The translations under genes were made by a program, and so were the position numbers. DNA of 64,000 bases from Lysobacter sp. Root494 (GTDB lineage: Bacteria > Pseudomonadota > Gammaproteobacteria > Xanthomonadales > Xanthomonadaceae), in the NCBI RefSeq assembly GCF_001427225.1, contig NZ_LMFH01000007.1, forward strand, positions 124,001-188,000, given 5' to 3'. The notes below the pieces were generated by a model. That model did not search any database. It saw nothing but the letters and a program-made list of their open reading frames with translations, and was not told where the DNA came from. Of this stretch, positions 1 through 8,063 are shown in pieces (position 1 is the stretch's first letter; every line of letters starts with the position of its first letter).

Positions 1-480
1 ATCATTGACGCTCTTTTCCGCATCGACGAAACCAGCTGCGACTTCTTCCGGCACCTGCGATGGATCGGCGAGCAACGCATCGGCGAGCGGTTCGAGGCCC
101 GCTTCGCGCGCGATCTGTGCCTTGGTGCGGCGCTTGGGTTTGTACGGCAGGTAGAGGTCTTCGAGGCGCGACTTCGAGTCGGCGGCTTCGATTTCGCGGC
201 GCAGTTCGTCAGTGAGCTTGCCCTGTTCCTCGATCGACGCCAGCACGGCCGCGCGGCGGTCCTCGAGTTCGCGCAGGTAGGTCAGGCGCGTTTCGAGGTT
301 ACGCAGCTGCGTGTCGTCGAGGCCGCCGGTAACTTCCTTGCGATAGCGCGCGATGAAGGGAACGGTGGCGCCTTCATCCAGCAGCGCGATGGCGGCAAGC
401 GCCTGGGCGTCTTGCGCGCCGATTTCGGCGGCGATGGTGGAAGCGATCTGGCGGGCGAGCTGCGGGGAAATCTCGGGCAT
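1..480 (-). CDS. tex: Tex transcription accessory protein, N-terminal part (cut by window edge)
   Basis: The first 160 codons of a minus-strand gene that runs off the left edge. The translation starts [13 protein letters not shown] and carries the Tex N-terminal signature: an [12 protein letters not shown] stretch near residue 40 and [14 protein letters not shown] near 115-130. Tex is a cytoplasmic RNA-binding protein of roughly 780 residues with YqgF-like, helix-hairpin-helix and S1 domains; those later domains lie outside the window. The start at 480 is chosen because homologues begin at this point and the reading frame is open to the edge. The family link is clear from sequence; the role in transcription or stress tolerance is family knowledge. 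Confidence 0.9.
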   Translation of the reverse strand, partial: MPEISPQLARQIASTIAAEIGAQDAQALAAIALLDEGATVPFIARYRKEVTGGLDDTQLRNLETRLTYLRELEDRRAAVLASIEEQGKLTDELRREIEAADSKSRLEDLYLPYKPKRRTKAQIAREAGLEPLADALLADPSQVPEEVAAGFVDAEKSVND

Positions 481-723
481 TAGCGATGGTTCGACTGCTG
501 CGGGAGTGAAGATCCGATTGTGGCAACGCATCGCGCGCGGCGTAAGGATTGACATCCGGGAGCGCGCAAGGCCGGCGTGCAGGAGCGTCGCGCGCGCGGC
601 CGACGGCCTGCACCGCGTCGCGCCCAAGGGGCGCTCCTCGCAGAGCGCTCGTGGCGTTCGCGGAGCGACGGCGAGCCGCCGTTGTGGGACCGTCTGGGCG
701 CGGACGGGGCCGGACCGGGGGCC

Positions 724-729
724 TACAAT
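724..729 (+). promoter_or_regulatory. -10 box of queD, probable leaderless promoter
   Basis: TACAAT ends 6 nt before the queD ATG. At that spacing transcription would begin at or next to the A of the start codon, giving a leaderless mRNA. No Shine-Dalgarno sequence precedes the ATG and no good -35 box is seen. Confidence 0.55.
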
Positions 730-735
730 TGCCGC

Positions 736-1089
736 ATGGATATCTTCAAAGTCTTCACCCTCGAAGCCGCGCATCGGCTACCCAACGTGCCCGAGGGCCA
801 CAAGTGCGCGCGGCTGCACGGCCACTCGTTCCGCGTCGAGATCCATTTGAAAGGTGAGATCGGCGCCCAGAGCGGCTGGGTGATGGACTTCGCGGACGTG
901 AAGTCGGCCTTCAGGCCCTTGTACGACCAACTGGACCACCACTATCTCAACGACATCGCCGGACTCGAGAACCCGACCAGCGAGCGGCTGGCGGTGTGGA
1001 TCTGGGACCGCCTCAAGCCGGCGCTGCCGCTGCTGAGCGAAGTCGTCGTGCACGAGACCTGCACTTCGGGCTGCCGCTACCGCGGCTAG
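736..1089 (+). CDS. queD: 6-carboxytetrahydropterin synthase QueD
   Basis: A 117-residue protein of the 6-pyruvoyl-tetrahydropterin synthase family. It converts dihydroneopterin triphosphate to 6-carboxytetrahydropterin, the second step toward queuosine and other 7-deazaguanines. Zinc ligands are visible as H13, H28 and H30 (the HGH motif), with catalytic C24, H68 and E107 in place, so the enzyme looks active. Length matches short bacterial QueD. The ATG at 736 is chosen over upstream in-frame starts because [13 protein letters not shown] is the family N-terminus and a -10 box lies 6 nt before it. It stands alone, with no other queuosine gene nearby. Confidence 0.92.
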   Translation: MDIFKVFTLEAAHRLPNVPEGHKCARLHGHSFRVEIHLKGEIGAQSGWVMDFADVKSAFRPLYDQLDHHYLNDIAGLENPTSERLAVWIWDRLKPALPLLSEVVVHETCTSGCRYRG

Positions 1090-1189
1090 GCTCGAAACTG
1101 GGCGAGCGCGGCTCCAGCGCTGGCTACACAGTGGCAACTTGTTGATTTTGATAGATTATGAACAAATCGCTGCCGTTCGTCGGCGAGAT

Positions 1190-1219
1190 GTTGCATCGCA
1201 ACAAAAGTACTTTTATGCT
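1190..1219 (+). promoter_or_regulatory. Phasin promoter with palindrome over the -35 box
   Basis: TTGCAT (1191-1196) and TATGCT (1214-1219) are 17 bp apart, a good sigma-70 pair. The -35 box lies within a perfect palindrome GTTGC-ATC-GCAAC (1190-1202), a likely repressor site. PhaR-type regulators of polyhydroxyalkanoate genes bind TGC-rich palindromes, so PhaR is a candidate; that part is inference. Confidence 0.6.
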
Positions 1220-1270
1220 GCGACGCACAATCCGGACACCCGGATCAGCAAACCCCTTTCAGGAGCCGCC

Positions 1271-1672
1271 ATGTACCAGTTCAACGAACAGTTTGCCGCC
1301 GCCTCGCGCCAGTTCGCGGACACGGCCGCCCAGATCAACCGCATCGCCCTCGAGAACGCCCAGGCCGTGTTCGGCCTGCAGCTCGGCGCGATCCAGGAGC
1401 GCGCGGAAGCCACCTTCGCGTTCTTCGGTGAAGCCGCCCAGGCGCGCGATCCGGAAGCCTTCAAGACCCTGCTGCCCAAGGGCGTGCAGATCGCCCGCGA
1501 AAACGTCGAACGCGCCGTCGCTGTCGGCCAGGACGTCTACGGCCGCACGCTGAAGGCGAACGAAGCCATCGGCCAGATCGCCAAGTCGCAGCTCGAAACC
1601 GTTGCCGCCAAGACGCAGGCTTCGGTCGAAGAAGCCGCGGACAAGGTCGTCAAGGCCGCCAAGGCCAAGTAA
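1271..1672 (+). CDS. Phasin family protein
   Basis: A 133-residue, almost entirely helical, alanine-rich protein starting MYQFNEQFAAASRQFADTAAQ. The amphipathic helices, the recurring FxxLLPKG region near residues 68-75 and the lysine/alanine-rich tail match the phasin 2 family, which coats polyhydroxyalkanoate granules. The ATG at 1271 follows AGGAG at 1260-1264, a good ribosome site, so upstream in-frame starts are rejected. A strong hairpin terminator follows, so it is a single-gene unit. No PHA synthase gene lies in the window, and some phasin-like proteins have other roles. Confidence 0.85.
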   Translation: MYQFNEQFAAASRQFADTAAQINRIALENAQAVFGLQLGAIQERAEATFAFFGEAAQARDPEAFKTLLPKGVQIARENVERAVAVGQDVYGRTLKANEAIGQIAKSQLETVAAKTQASVEEAADKVVKAAKAK

Positions 1673-1710
1673 GCGAACCGTCTCTCTCTCCACTCCCCCG
1701 TGGAACAACG

Positions 1711-1738
1711 AACCCGGCAGGCGACTGCCGGGTTTTTT
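1711..1738 (+). terminator. Rho-independent terminator after phasin gene
   Basis: AACCCGGCAG and CTGCCGGGTT form a 10-bp stem with a 4-nt loop, followed by a run of T. Confidence 0.9.
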
Positions 1739-1792
1739 GTTGGGCGAAGGAAAGTTCGCTGCTCTTGCTCCCCGCGTGGGAAATGGGTGCCT

Positions 1793-1930
1793 CCCTTCTC
1801 CCGCTTGCGGGGAGAAGGTGCCCGAAGGGCGGATGAGGGGCGCTTTTGCCGCTGCTTGCTTTGCTGCCCCGTCCCCTCACCCTGCTTCGCTGCGCGAAGC
1901 TGTTCCTCTCCCCACAGGCGGGGCGAGGGA
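1793..1930. repeat. Palindromic intergenic repeat, family B copy 1
   Basis: Starts with TTCTCCCGCTTGCGGGGAGAA and ends with a matching TCTCCCCACAGGCGGGGCGAG segment. The same left-end motif occurs again at 45706-45846. The 1673-2016 gap holds this element between two terminators and no gene. Confidence 0.75.
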
Positions 1931-1963
1931 GATAGGCAGGCTATGTACGCAAAACCGAGGCAT

Positions 1964-1991
1964 AAAAAAGAACCCGCCATTCGGCGGGTTC
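1964..1991 (-). terminator. Terminator of the minus-strand RND operon
   Basis: GAACCCGCC-ATTC-GGCGGGTTC hairpin with an A run on its left side, which reads as a T run after the stem on the minus strand. Confidence 0.85.
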
Positions 1992-2016
1992 TCGTTGAGC
2001 AATCACCAGCCCGCCA

Positions 2017-5000
2017 TCACGACGCCGCATCCTTCGCTGCCAGCTTCGGCGCCTCATCCAGCTTGTCGCCCAGCATCCGCCGCACCACCACGTAGAACAC
2101 CGGAATCAGCAGCAGGCCGAGGAAGGTCGCGAACATCATTCCGCCGATCACGCCCGTGCCGATCGCATGCCGCGAATTCGCACCCGCGCCGCTGGAAATC
2201 GCGAGCGGGAACACGCCCATGATGAAAGCAAACGAGGTCATCAGGATCGGCCGGAAGCGCAGCTTCGCCGCTTCGATCGTAGCGTCTCGCAAGGTCCTGC
2301 CGCGCAGGCGTTCCTCGATCGCGAATTCGACGATCAGGATCGCGTTCTTCGCCGCCAGGCCAATCACCGTGATCAGGCCGATCTTGAAGTAGATGTCGTC
2401 GGTGAGGCCGCGCCCCAGCGAGAACAGCACCGCGCCGAGCACGCCCAGCGGCACCACCAACAGCACCGCGACGGGCACCGACCAGCTTTCGTACAACGCG
2501 GCGAGGCACAGGAACACCACGAGGATCGACAGCGCCATCAGCATCGGCGCCTGGTTGCCGGAGAGGATTTCCTGGTACGACTGGCCGGTCCAGTCGTAAC
2601 CGAAGCCTTCAGGCAGGTCCTTCGCGACGATATCCTCCATCGCCTTCATCGCCTCGCCCGAACTGTGGCCTGGCGCCTGCGAACCGACGATCTGCACCGC
2701 CGCGTAACCGTTGTAGCGGGTCTGCGAAGGCGAGGCCATCGTCCAGGAACTCTTCACCACGTTCGACAGCGGCACCATGCCGCCCGTGGTCGGATCGGTG
2801 CTCGACGCCGCCAGCGGACTGGGCGTGTAGAAGCGCGACAGCGATTGCGGACCGGCTCGGAACGGCGCGTCCGCCTGCATGGTCACGCGCTTTACGCGGC
2901 CCTGGTCGACGAAGTCGTTGACGTACACCGGCGCGAGCATCAGCTGGATCGAGCTGTAGATGTCGTTCACCGACAGCCCCATCGACTGCGCCTGCACGCG
3001 ATCCACGTCGAGCTTCAGTTGCGCGGCTTCGGCCAGCGCGTTCGGACGCACGCCGGTGAGCGCGGGATTCTGGTTCGCCTTGCCCACCAGCGTGTTGCGC
3101 GCCTGCGCGAGCGCTTCGCGGCCTTGCCCACCGCGGTCCTGCAGGTACATGTCGAAGCCGCCGAACTGGCCCAGGCCGCTCACCGTCGGCAGGTTGATCA
3201 CGAAGATCTGCGCGTCGCGGATCCCGTACAGCACCTTGTTGGCGTTGGCGATGAATTCCTGCGCGGTGACCTTGCGTTCGTCCCAGTGCTTGAGGCGGAC
3301 GAAGGCCATGCCGACGTTCTCGCCCTGGCCCATGAAGCTGAAGCCGGCGACCTGCATCATGCCCTCAAAGCCTTCCTGCTTCTCCAGCGTGCCGCGCACC
3401 TGCTCGAACACATCGAGCGTGCGATCGAGCGTCGCGCCCGAAGGCAACTGCACCATCGCCAGCGCGTAACCCTGGTCTTCCTCCGGCAGGAAGCTGCCCG
3501 GCATGCGCGTGTACAGGAATCCGCACAGCACCGCGAGCAGGCCGAACACCATCATCCAGCGCGGCGCATGGCGCACCGCGTGGCCAATGTGGCCGACGTA
3601 GGTGCGGCTGACCTTGTCGTAGACGCGGTTGAAATGGCGGAAGACGAAGTTCTCGCGATGCTGCGCGTGTGTCGGCTTCAGCAGCGTCGCGCACAGCGCC
3701 GGCGTGAAGCCCAGCGCGAGGAACGCGGAGAACGCCATGGCCATCGCGATGGTGATCGCGAACTGCTTGTAGATCTCGCCCGCGCTGCCGCCCTGGAATG
3801 CGCTCGGGATGAACACCGCCGCAAGCACGACCGTAATGGCGACCACCGCACCGCTGATCTGGCCCATCGACTTGATCGTGGCCTCGCGCGGCGACAGGCC
3901 CTCCTCGGTCATGATGCGTTCGACGTTCTCGATCACCACGATCGCGTCGTCGACCACGATGCCGATGGCAAGCACCATGCCGAACAGGCTGAGCTGGTTG
4001 ATGCTGAAGCCGATCAGCCACATGCCCAGGAACGTACCCAGCAGCGCGATCGGGATCACCAGCGTCGGAATCAGGGTGGCGCGGAAGTTCTGCAGGAACA
4101 GCAGCATCACCAGGAAGACGAGCACCACCGCTTCGGCGAGCGTCTTCACCACTTCCTTGATCGAGATCTGCACGAAGGTGGAGCTGTCGTAGGGCGAGAA
4201 CCAGCTCACGCCCTGCGGGAAGGTCGCGGCGATTTCGTCCATGCGCTTGCGCACCGCTTCGGCCACGCCCAGCGCATTCGCGCCGGGCGCGAGCTGGATC
4301 GCGAAGGCGCCGGTCGGCTTGCCGTTCCACTTCGTATCAAAGCCGTAGCTGCCCGAACCCAGTTGCACGCGCGCGACATCGCGCAGCCGCACCGTCGTGC
4401 CGTCGCTGTTGGCACGCAGGATGATGTTGCCGAACTGTTCGGGCGTACTGAAGCGGCCCTCCGCGGTTACGGTCGCGGTGAACGCCTGGCCCTGCGGCGC
4501 GGGCTGTGAACCGACGGAACCGGCTGCGAACTGCACGTTCTGCCCGCGCACCGCGGCCAGCACCTGGCTCGCCGACAGGCCGAAGCTGCGCAGCTTGTCG
4601 GGATTGAGCCAGATGTTCATCGCGTACTCGGCACCGAACAGCTGCGTGCTGCCGACGCCCGGCACGCGCGCGATCTGGTCGAGCACGCGCGAACCGATCA
4701 GGTCGCTCAGCGCGGGACGATCGAACGCGGGATTCTCCGAACGCAGCGCCACCACCATCAGGAATCCGGCGTTCGCCTTCGCGACGACGACGCCCTGTTG
4801 CACCACTTCCGAGGGCAGGCGCGGCGTCGCCAGCGCGACCTTGTTCTGCACCTGCACCTGGGCGATGTCGGGATCGGTGCCGGGCTTGAAGGTGAGCGTG
4901 ATCGATGCGCGGCCGCTCGAACTCGACGACGAACTGAAGTAATCAAGGTTGTCGATGCCGGTGAGCTGCTGCTCGATCACCTGGGTGACCGCGCTCTCGG

Positions 5001-5169
5001 TGGTCTGCGAACTCGCGCCGGGATACGACGCGCCCACGGTCACCTGCGGCGGCGCAATGCTCGGATACGACTCGACGCCGAGGTTGGTGATTGCAAGCAC
5101 GCCCGACAGCACGATCAGGATCGCGATGACCCAGGCGAAGACCGGGTGGTTGATGAAGAAACGTGACAT
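2017..5169 (-). CDS. RND multidrug efflux permease, HAE1/AcrB type
   Basis: A 1050-residue inner-membrane proton-driven exporter with the AcrB layout: one N-terminal helix (residues 9-29), a large periplasmic domain, helices 2-7, a second periplasmic domain and helices 8-13. The DNA shows the polyserine stretch near residues 78-84 and the proton-relay Asp pair in GIVVDDAIVV near residue 405, as in AcrB/MexB. It starts 8 nt after the adaptor gene and ends at a terminator, so the two form one operon. No outer-membrane channel gene is linked, so it probably uses a TolC-type channel encoded elsewhere. Substrates cannot be read from sequence. Confidence 0.95.
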   Translation of the reverse strand: MSRFFINHPVFAWVIAILIVLSGVLAITNLGVESYPSIAPPQVTVGASYPGASSQTTESAVTQVIEQQLTGIDNLDYFSSSSSSSGRASITLTFKPGTDPDIAQVQVQNKVALATPRLPSEVVQQGVVVAKANAGFLMVVALRSENPAFDRPALSDLIGSRVLDQIARVPGVGSTQLFGAEYAMNIWLNPDKLRSFGLSASQVLAAVRGQNVQFAAGSVGSQPAPQGQAFTATVTAEGRFSTPEQFGNIILRANSDGTTVRLRDVARVQLGSGSYGFDTKWNGKPTGAFAIQLAPGANALGVAEAVRKRMDEIAATFPQGVSWFSPYDSSTFVQISIKEVVKTLAEAVVLVFLVMLLFLQNFRATLIPTLVIPIALLGTFLGMWLIGFSINQLSLFGMVLAIGIVVDDAIVVIENVERIMTEEGLSPREATIKSMGQISGAVVAITVVLAAVFIPSAFQGGSAGEIYKQFAITIAMAMAFSAFLALGFTPALCATLLKPTHAQHRENFVFRHFNRVYDKVSRTYVGHIGHAVRHAPRWMMVFGLLAVLCGFLYTRMPGSFLPEEDQGYALAMVQLPSGATLDRTLDVFEQVRGTLEKQEGFEGMMQVAGFSFMGQGENVGMAFVRLKHWDERKVTAQEFIANANKVLYGIRDAQIFVINLPTVSGLGQFGGFDMYLQDRGGQGREALAQARNTLVGKANQNPALTGVRPNALAEAAQLKLDVDRVQAQSMGLSVNDIYSSIQLMLAPVYVNDFVDQGRVKRVTMQADAPFRAGPQSLSRFYTPSPLAASSTDPTTGGMVPLSNVVKSSWTMASPSQTRYNGYAAVQIVGSQAPGHSSGEAMKAMEDIVAKDLPEGFGYDWTGQSYQEILSGNQAPMLMALSILVVFLCLAALYESWSVPVAVLLVVPLGVLGAVLFSLGRGLTDDIYFKIGLITVIGLAAKNAILIVEFAIEERLRGRTLRDATIEAAKLRFRPILMTSFAFIMGVFPLAISSGAGANSRHAIGTGVIGGMMFATFLGLLLIPVFYVVVRRMLGDKLDEAPKLAAKDAAS

Positions 5170-5177
5170 GGCTTTGT

Positions 5178-6332
5178 TTAGCCCTTCGCCGGTGCGGCGG
5201 GCGCTTTCGCTTCAGCGTTCGCCTTCGCATCGGCCGGCACGGCTTTCACCGGCTGGCCTGGCTGCGCGCGCTGCAGGCCCGACACGATCACGCGATCGCC
5301 CGGGGCAAGGCCCTTGCTGACGATCCAGTCGGGGCCCTGCTGGCGATCGGCGATGACGTCCTTGCGCACGACCTTGCCATCGCTTCCCACTACCAGCAGG
5401 TACGCGCCGGCAGCGTCGCGCTGCAACGCGGCCTGCGGTACGCGGAACGCGTTGGGCTGCTGGCCGAGCGTCGCCTTCAGCGTCACGTAGGTGCCGGGCA
5501 GCAGCGTCTTGTCGGGGTTGGGTACGCGTGCACGCAATGCGATCGCACCAGTCGCAGGATCGACCACGTCGCCAGCGAAATCCATCGTGCCGGCATGCGC
5601 ATACGGCGTGCCGTCGGGCAGGATCACCTGCACTTCGGTGGCGCCCTGGTTGGTCCGGGTGCTGCGGATCTGCTGCAACTCGGTGACGCCGAGCGAGAAG
5701 TTCACGTACAGCGGATCGATCTGGTCGACGGTGGTCAGCAGCGTCGCGGTGCCCTCGCCTACCAATGCGCCTTCGGTCACCTGCTGCTTGCCGGCGCGGC
5801 CGCTGATCGGCGCACGCACGGTGGCGTAGCCCTGGTTGATGCGCGCGTTGGCGAGTGCGGCCTGCGCCTGCTTCACCGCGGCGGCGGCGCTGCGCTCGGC
5901 GGCTTCGGCATTGTCGAGGTCCGACTGCGACACGAACTTCTGCGGTGCCAACTGGCGCGCGCGGTCGGCGGCGACTTTCGCGTTCGCATACGACGCCTGC
6001 GTTGCCGCAAGTGCGGCCTGCGCCTGGCCGGTCGCGGCCTGCAGCTGCGACGGCTCGATCTGGAACAGCACCTGCCCTTCGCGCACGTCGCTGCCTTCCT
6101 CGTACACGCGCTTCTGCAACACACCCGGCACGCGGGCGCGCACGTCGGCACTGCGGAAGGGAGCAAGCCGTCCGACCAGGTCCATCTGCACCGGCACGAC
6201 GGCGGGTTGGATCATCACCACGCCGACTTCAGGCGGCGGCGGTGCGCCCTGCGGCTGGTCGCCGCCACCACAGGCAGACAGCAGGAGTAGCGACAGGGCC
6301 GCGGGGACCAAAGGTCGCGCGATCGGGTTCAT
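5178..6332 (-). CDS. RND periplasmic adaptor lipoprotein (AcrA-like)
   Basis: A 384-residue membrane fusion protein. The signal peptide ends in a lipobox LLSAC, making C21 the lipidated residue, as in AcrA/MexA. A biotinyl-lipoyl-like half-motif, a coiled-coil hairpin (about residues 95-170, rich in A, Q and R) and a beta-barrel region with the PISGRAGKQ segment follow the family order. It bridges the permease encoded 8 nt downstream and an outer-membrane channel. The upstream gap carries a palindromic operator-like site, suggesting control by a TetR-type repressor. Confidence 0.93.
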   Translation of the reverse strand: MNPIARPLVPAALSLLLLSACGGGDQPQGAPPPPEVGVVMIQPAVVPVQMDLVGRLAPFRSADVRARVPGVLQKRVYEEGSDVREGQVLFQIEPSQLQAATGQAQAALAATQASYANAKVAADRARQLAPQKFVSQSDLDNAEAAERSAAAAVKQAQAALANARINQGYATVRAPISGRAGKQQVTEGALVGEGTATLLTTVDQIDPLYVNFSLGVTELQQIRSTRTNQGATEVQVILPDGTPYAHAGTMDFAGDVVDPATGAIALRARVPNPDKTLLPGTYVTLKATLGQQPNAFRVPQAALQRDAAGAYLLVVGSDGKVVRKDVIADRQQGPDWIVSKGLAPGDRVIVSGLQRAQPGQPVKAVPADAKANAEAKAPAAPAKG

Positions 6333-6714
6333 GTTGGCTCCGGGTTCTTGTTTTTTGCCCGCGAAACAGCGGTTTTTAGTGCAATTCCTATACTGATCAG
6401 TCTAACATTCGTGCCGATTCATCCTTCCGCCATTAGTCACGCCCGGGCACTGCAGCCAACACAGGCAAAATGACAGCGCCCCCGCAGGCTACGGGATGGA
6501 ACGGGATGGCTCGGCGAAGCCACTGACCATCGACCCATGAACCCGGCGCCCAGCCTGCGTAGGCTTCGACCCGGCAGCGATACCACCGCTTCACCAGCCA
6601 GTACGCGACAGCTTTCGCCACTGCGTAATCCGACCGCAGACTGCACGATTGATGTTTTGCGTCCGGCCTTGCGCCGCGCCTGGCGCCCAGGATTTTTCCA
6701 AGGAAAAACGACCC
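6333..6714. other. Divergent regulatory gap between two RND operons
   Basis: 382 nt without a credible gene. It separates the minus-strand adaptor gene from the plus-strand adaptor gene. Apart from the palindrome at 6389-6404 no repeat or convincing promoter pair was recognised; long open frames across it are shadows of the downstream gene. Confidence 0.6.
6389..6404. promoter_or_regulatory. TetR-type operator-like palindrome
   Basis: TATACTGATCAGTCTA is a 16-bp palindrome with one mismatch per half-site. It is the size and style of TetR-family operators and lies 57 nt upstream of the minus-strand adaptor gene. No TetR gene is present in the window. Confidence 0.5.
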
Positions 6715-7914
6715 ATGGCAAAGCTCGACCCCCAACGTTCCACGCGTCCGCCCTCCACGCGCAAACGCATGATCTGGATGCTGATCGGCGCGCTCGTCGT
6801 CTTCGGTGGCGTGTTCGCCGTCAAGGCGGTGATCAGCGCGGGCACCAACCAGTTCTTCGACAACATGCCGCAGCCTGCAGTCGCGGTGAGTTCCGCGGTC
6901 GCACAGAAACATCGCTGGAGCGATGCCGGCGAAGCCGTCGGCACGTTCAAGGCCGTGAACGGCGCCGACCTCACCACCGAAGCCGGCGGCGTGGTCCGCG
7001 CGATCGAATTCGAACCGGGCCAGCGCGTGAACGCGGGCGCGGTGCTGGTGCGACTGAACAGCGCCAACGAACTCGCCGTGCTGAAGTCGCTTGAAGCCAG
7101 CGCCCGCCTGGCCGCCGTGCAGCGCGACCGCTGGACGCAGCTCGCGCGCGACCAGCTGGTCTCGAAGGACGAAGCGCAGCAACGCGCCACCGCCGCCGCG
7201 ACCGCGCAGGCGCAGGTCGATGCACAGCGTGCGCTGATCGAACAGAAGACGATCCGCGCGCCGTTCAGCGGCGTGCTGGGCATCCGCAAGATCAATCTCG
7301 GCCAGTTCATTGCGCCCGGCGACGCCATCGTCAGCCTGCAGCAGCTCGATCCGATCTTCCTCGACTTCAGCTTGCCCGAGCAGCAGATGGGCACGGTGAG
7401 CGAAGGCGTGCCTGTGCGCGCGACGGTCGACGCGGTGAAAGGCCGCGTGTTCGACGGCCGCGTCACGGCCGTGGAGCCACAGGTCGATCCGAGCACGCGC
7501 AACTTCACCGCGCAGGCGACGCTGCGCAATCCCGATGGCGCGCTGCGTCCCGGCGCGTTCGCGCACGTCACTTTCGATGTGGGTGGCGAACGCGATGCGG
7601 TGGTGATCCCGCAGACTGCGGTCAGCTTCAATCCGTACGGAAACGCGGTGTTCGTGATCAGCAAGACGCCGCGCAAGGAAGGCGAGAAGGACATGCAGGG
7701 CAAGCCGCTCACCGGCGACAAGTTCGTCGTGCAACAGCGCTTCATCAAGACCGGCGCGACCCGCGGCGACCTGATCGCGGTGACCGACGGCCTCAAGCCC
7801 GGCGAGCAGATCGTGACCAGCGGCCTGCTCAAGCTGCGCAACGGGGCCGAAGTGACGATCAACAACAAGGTCCAGCCGAGCGCGGAAGCGAAGCCTGCGC
7901 CTGAGAACCGCTGA
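6715..7914 (+). CDS. RND periplasmic adaptor, second system
   Basis: A 399-residue membrane fusion protein, anchored by an N-terminal helix (about residues 19-41) rather than a lipid. The order is lipoyl-like half (ANG at about 85-110), helical hairpin, IRAPFSGVLGIRKI lipoyl half, then beta-barrel and membrane-proximal domain. This resembles MexH/MdtA-like adaptors more than the AcrA-like one at 5178-6332. The ATG at 6715 follows AAGGAA (6700-6705). The permease gene follows in the same direction after 149 nt that contain a repeat element. Confidence 0.93.
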   Translation: MAKLDPQRSTRPPSTRKRMIWMLIGALVVFGGVFAVKAVISAGTNQFFDNMPQPAVAVSSAVAQKHRWSDAGEAVGTFKAVNGADLTTEAGGVVRAIEFEPGQRVNAGAVLVRLNSANELAVLKSLEASARLAAVQRDRWTQLARDQLVSKDEAQQRATAAATAQAQVDAQRALIEQKTIRAPFSGVLGIRKINLGQFIAPGDAIVSLQQLDPIFLDFSLPEQQMGTVSEGVPVRATVDAVKGRVFDGRVTAVEPQVDPSTRNFTAQATLRNPDGALRPGAFAHVTFDVGGERDAVVIPQTAVSFNPYGNAVFVISKTPRKEGEKDMQGKPLTGDKFVVQQRFIKTGATRGDLIAVTDGLKPGEQIVTSGLLKLRNGAEVTINNKVQPSAEAKPAPENR

Positions 7915-7948
7915 GTCTCGTTCCCCGCAGTCGAACCGTTTTTGCAAT

Positions 7949-8028
7949 GTCATCCCCGCTCAGGCGGAGATCCGTGGACGTAGAGACAAGCGTCAAAGAC
8001 ACTGGATTCCCGCCTCGCGGGAATGACG
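7949..8028. repeat. Palindromic repeat, family A copy 1
   Basis: Begins GTCATCCCCGC and ends with the inverted partner GCGGGAATGAC. It lies between an adaptor gene and its permease gene, inside one transcription unit. Other copies lie at 16881, 30515, 48776 and 57111. Confidence 0.85.
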
Positions 8029-8063
8029 AGCAAAGGCAGCGCCACCCCACAAAGGCCGCTCGC

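Noticed and set aside
2167-4509. Very long plus-strand open frame of 780 codons
   Set aside because: It lies fully opposite the RND permease gene, has an arginine-histidine-rich composition typical of antisense frames in GC-rich DNA, and shows no domain.
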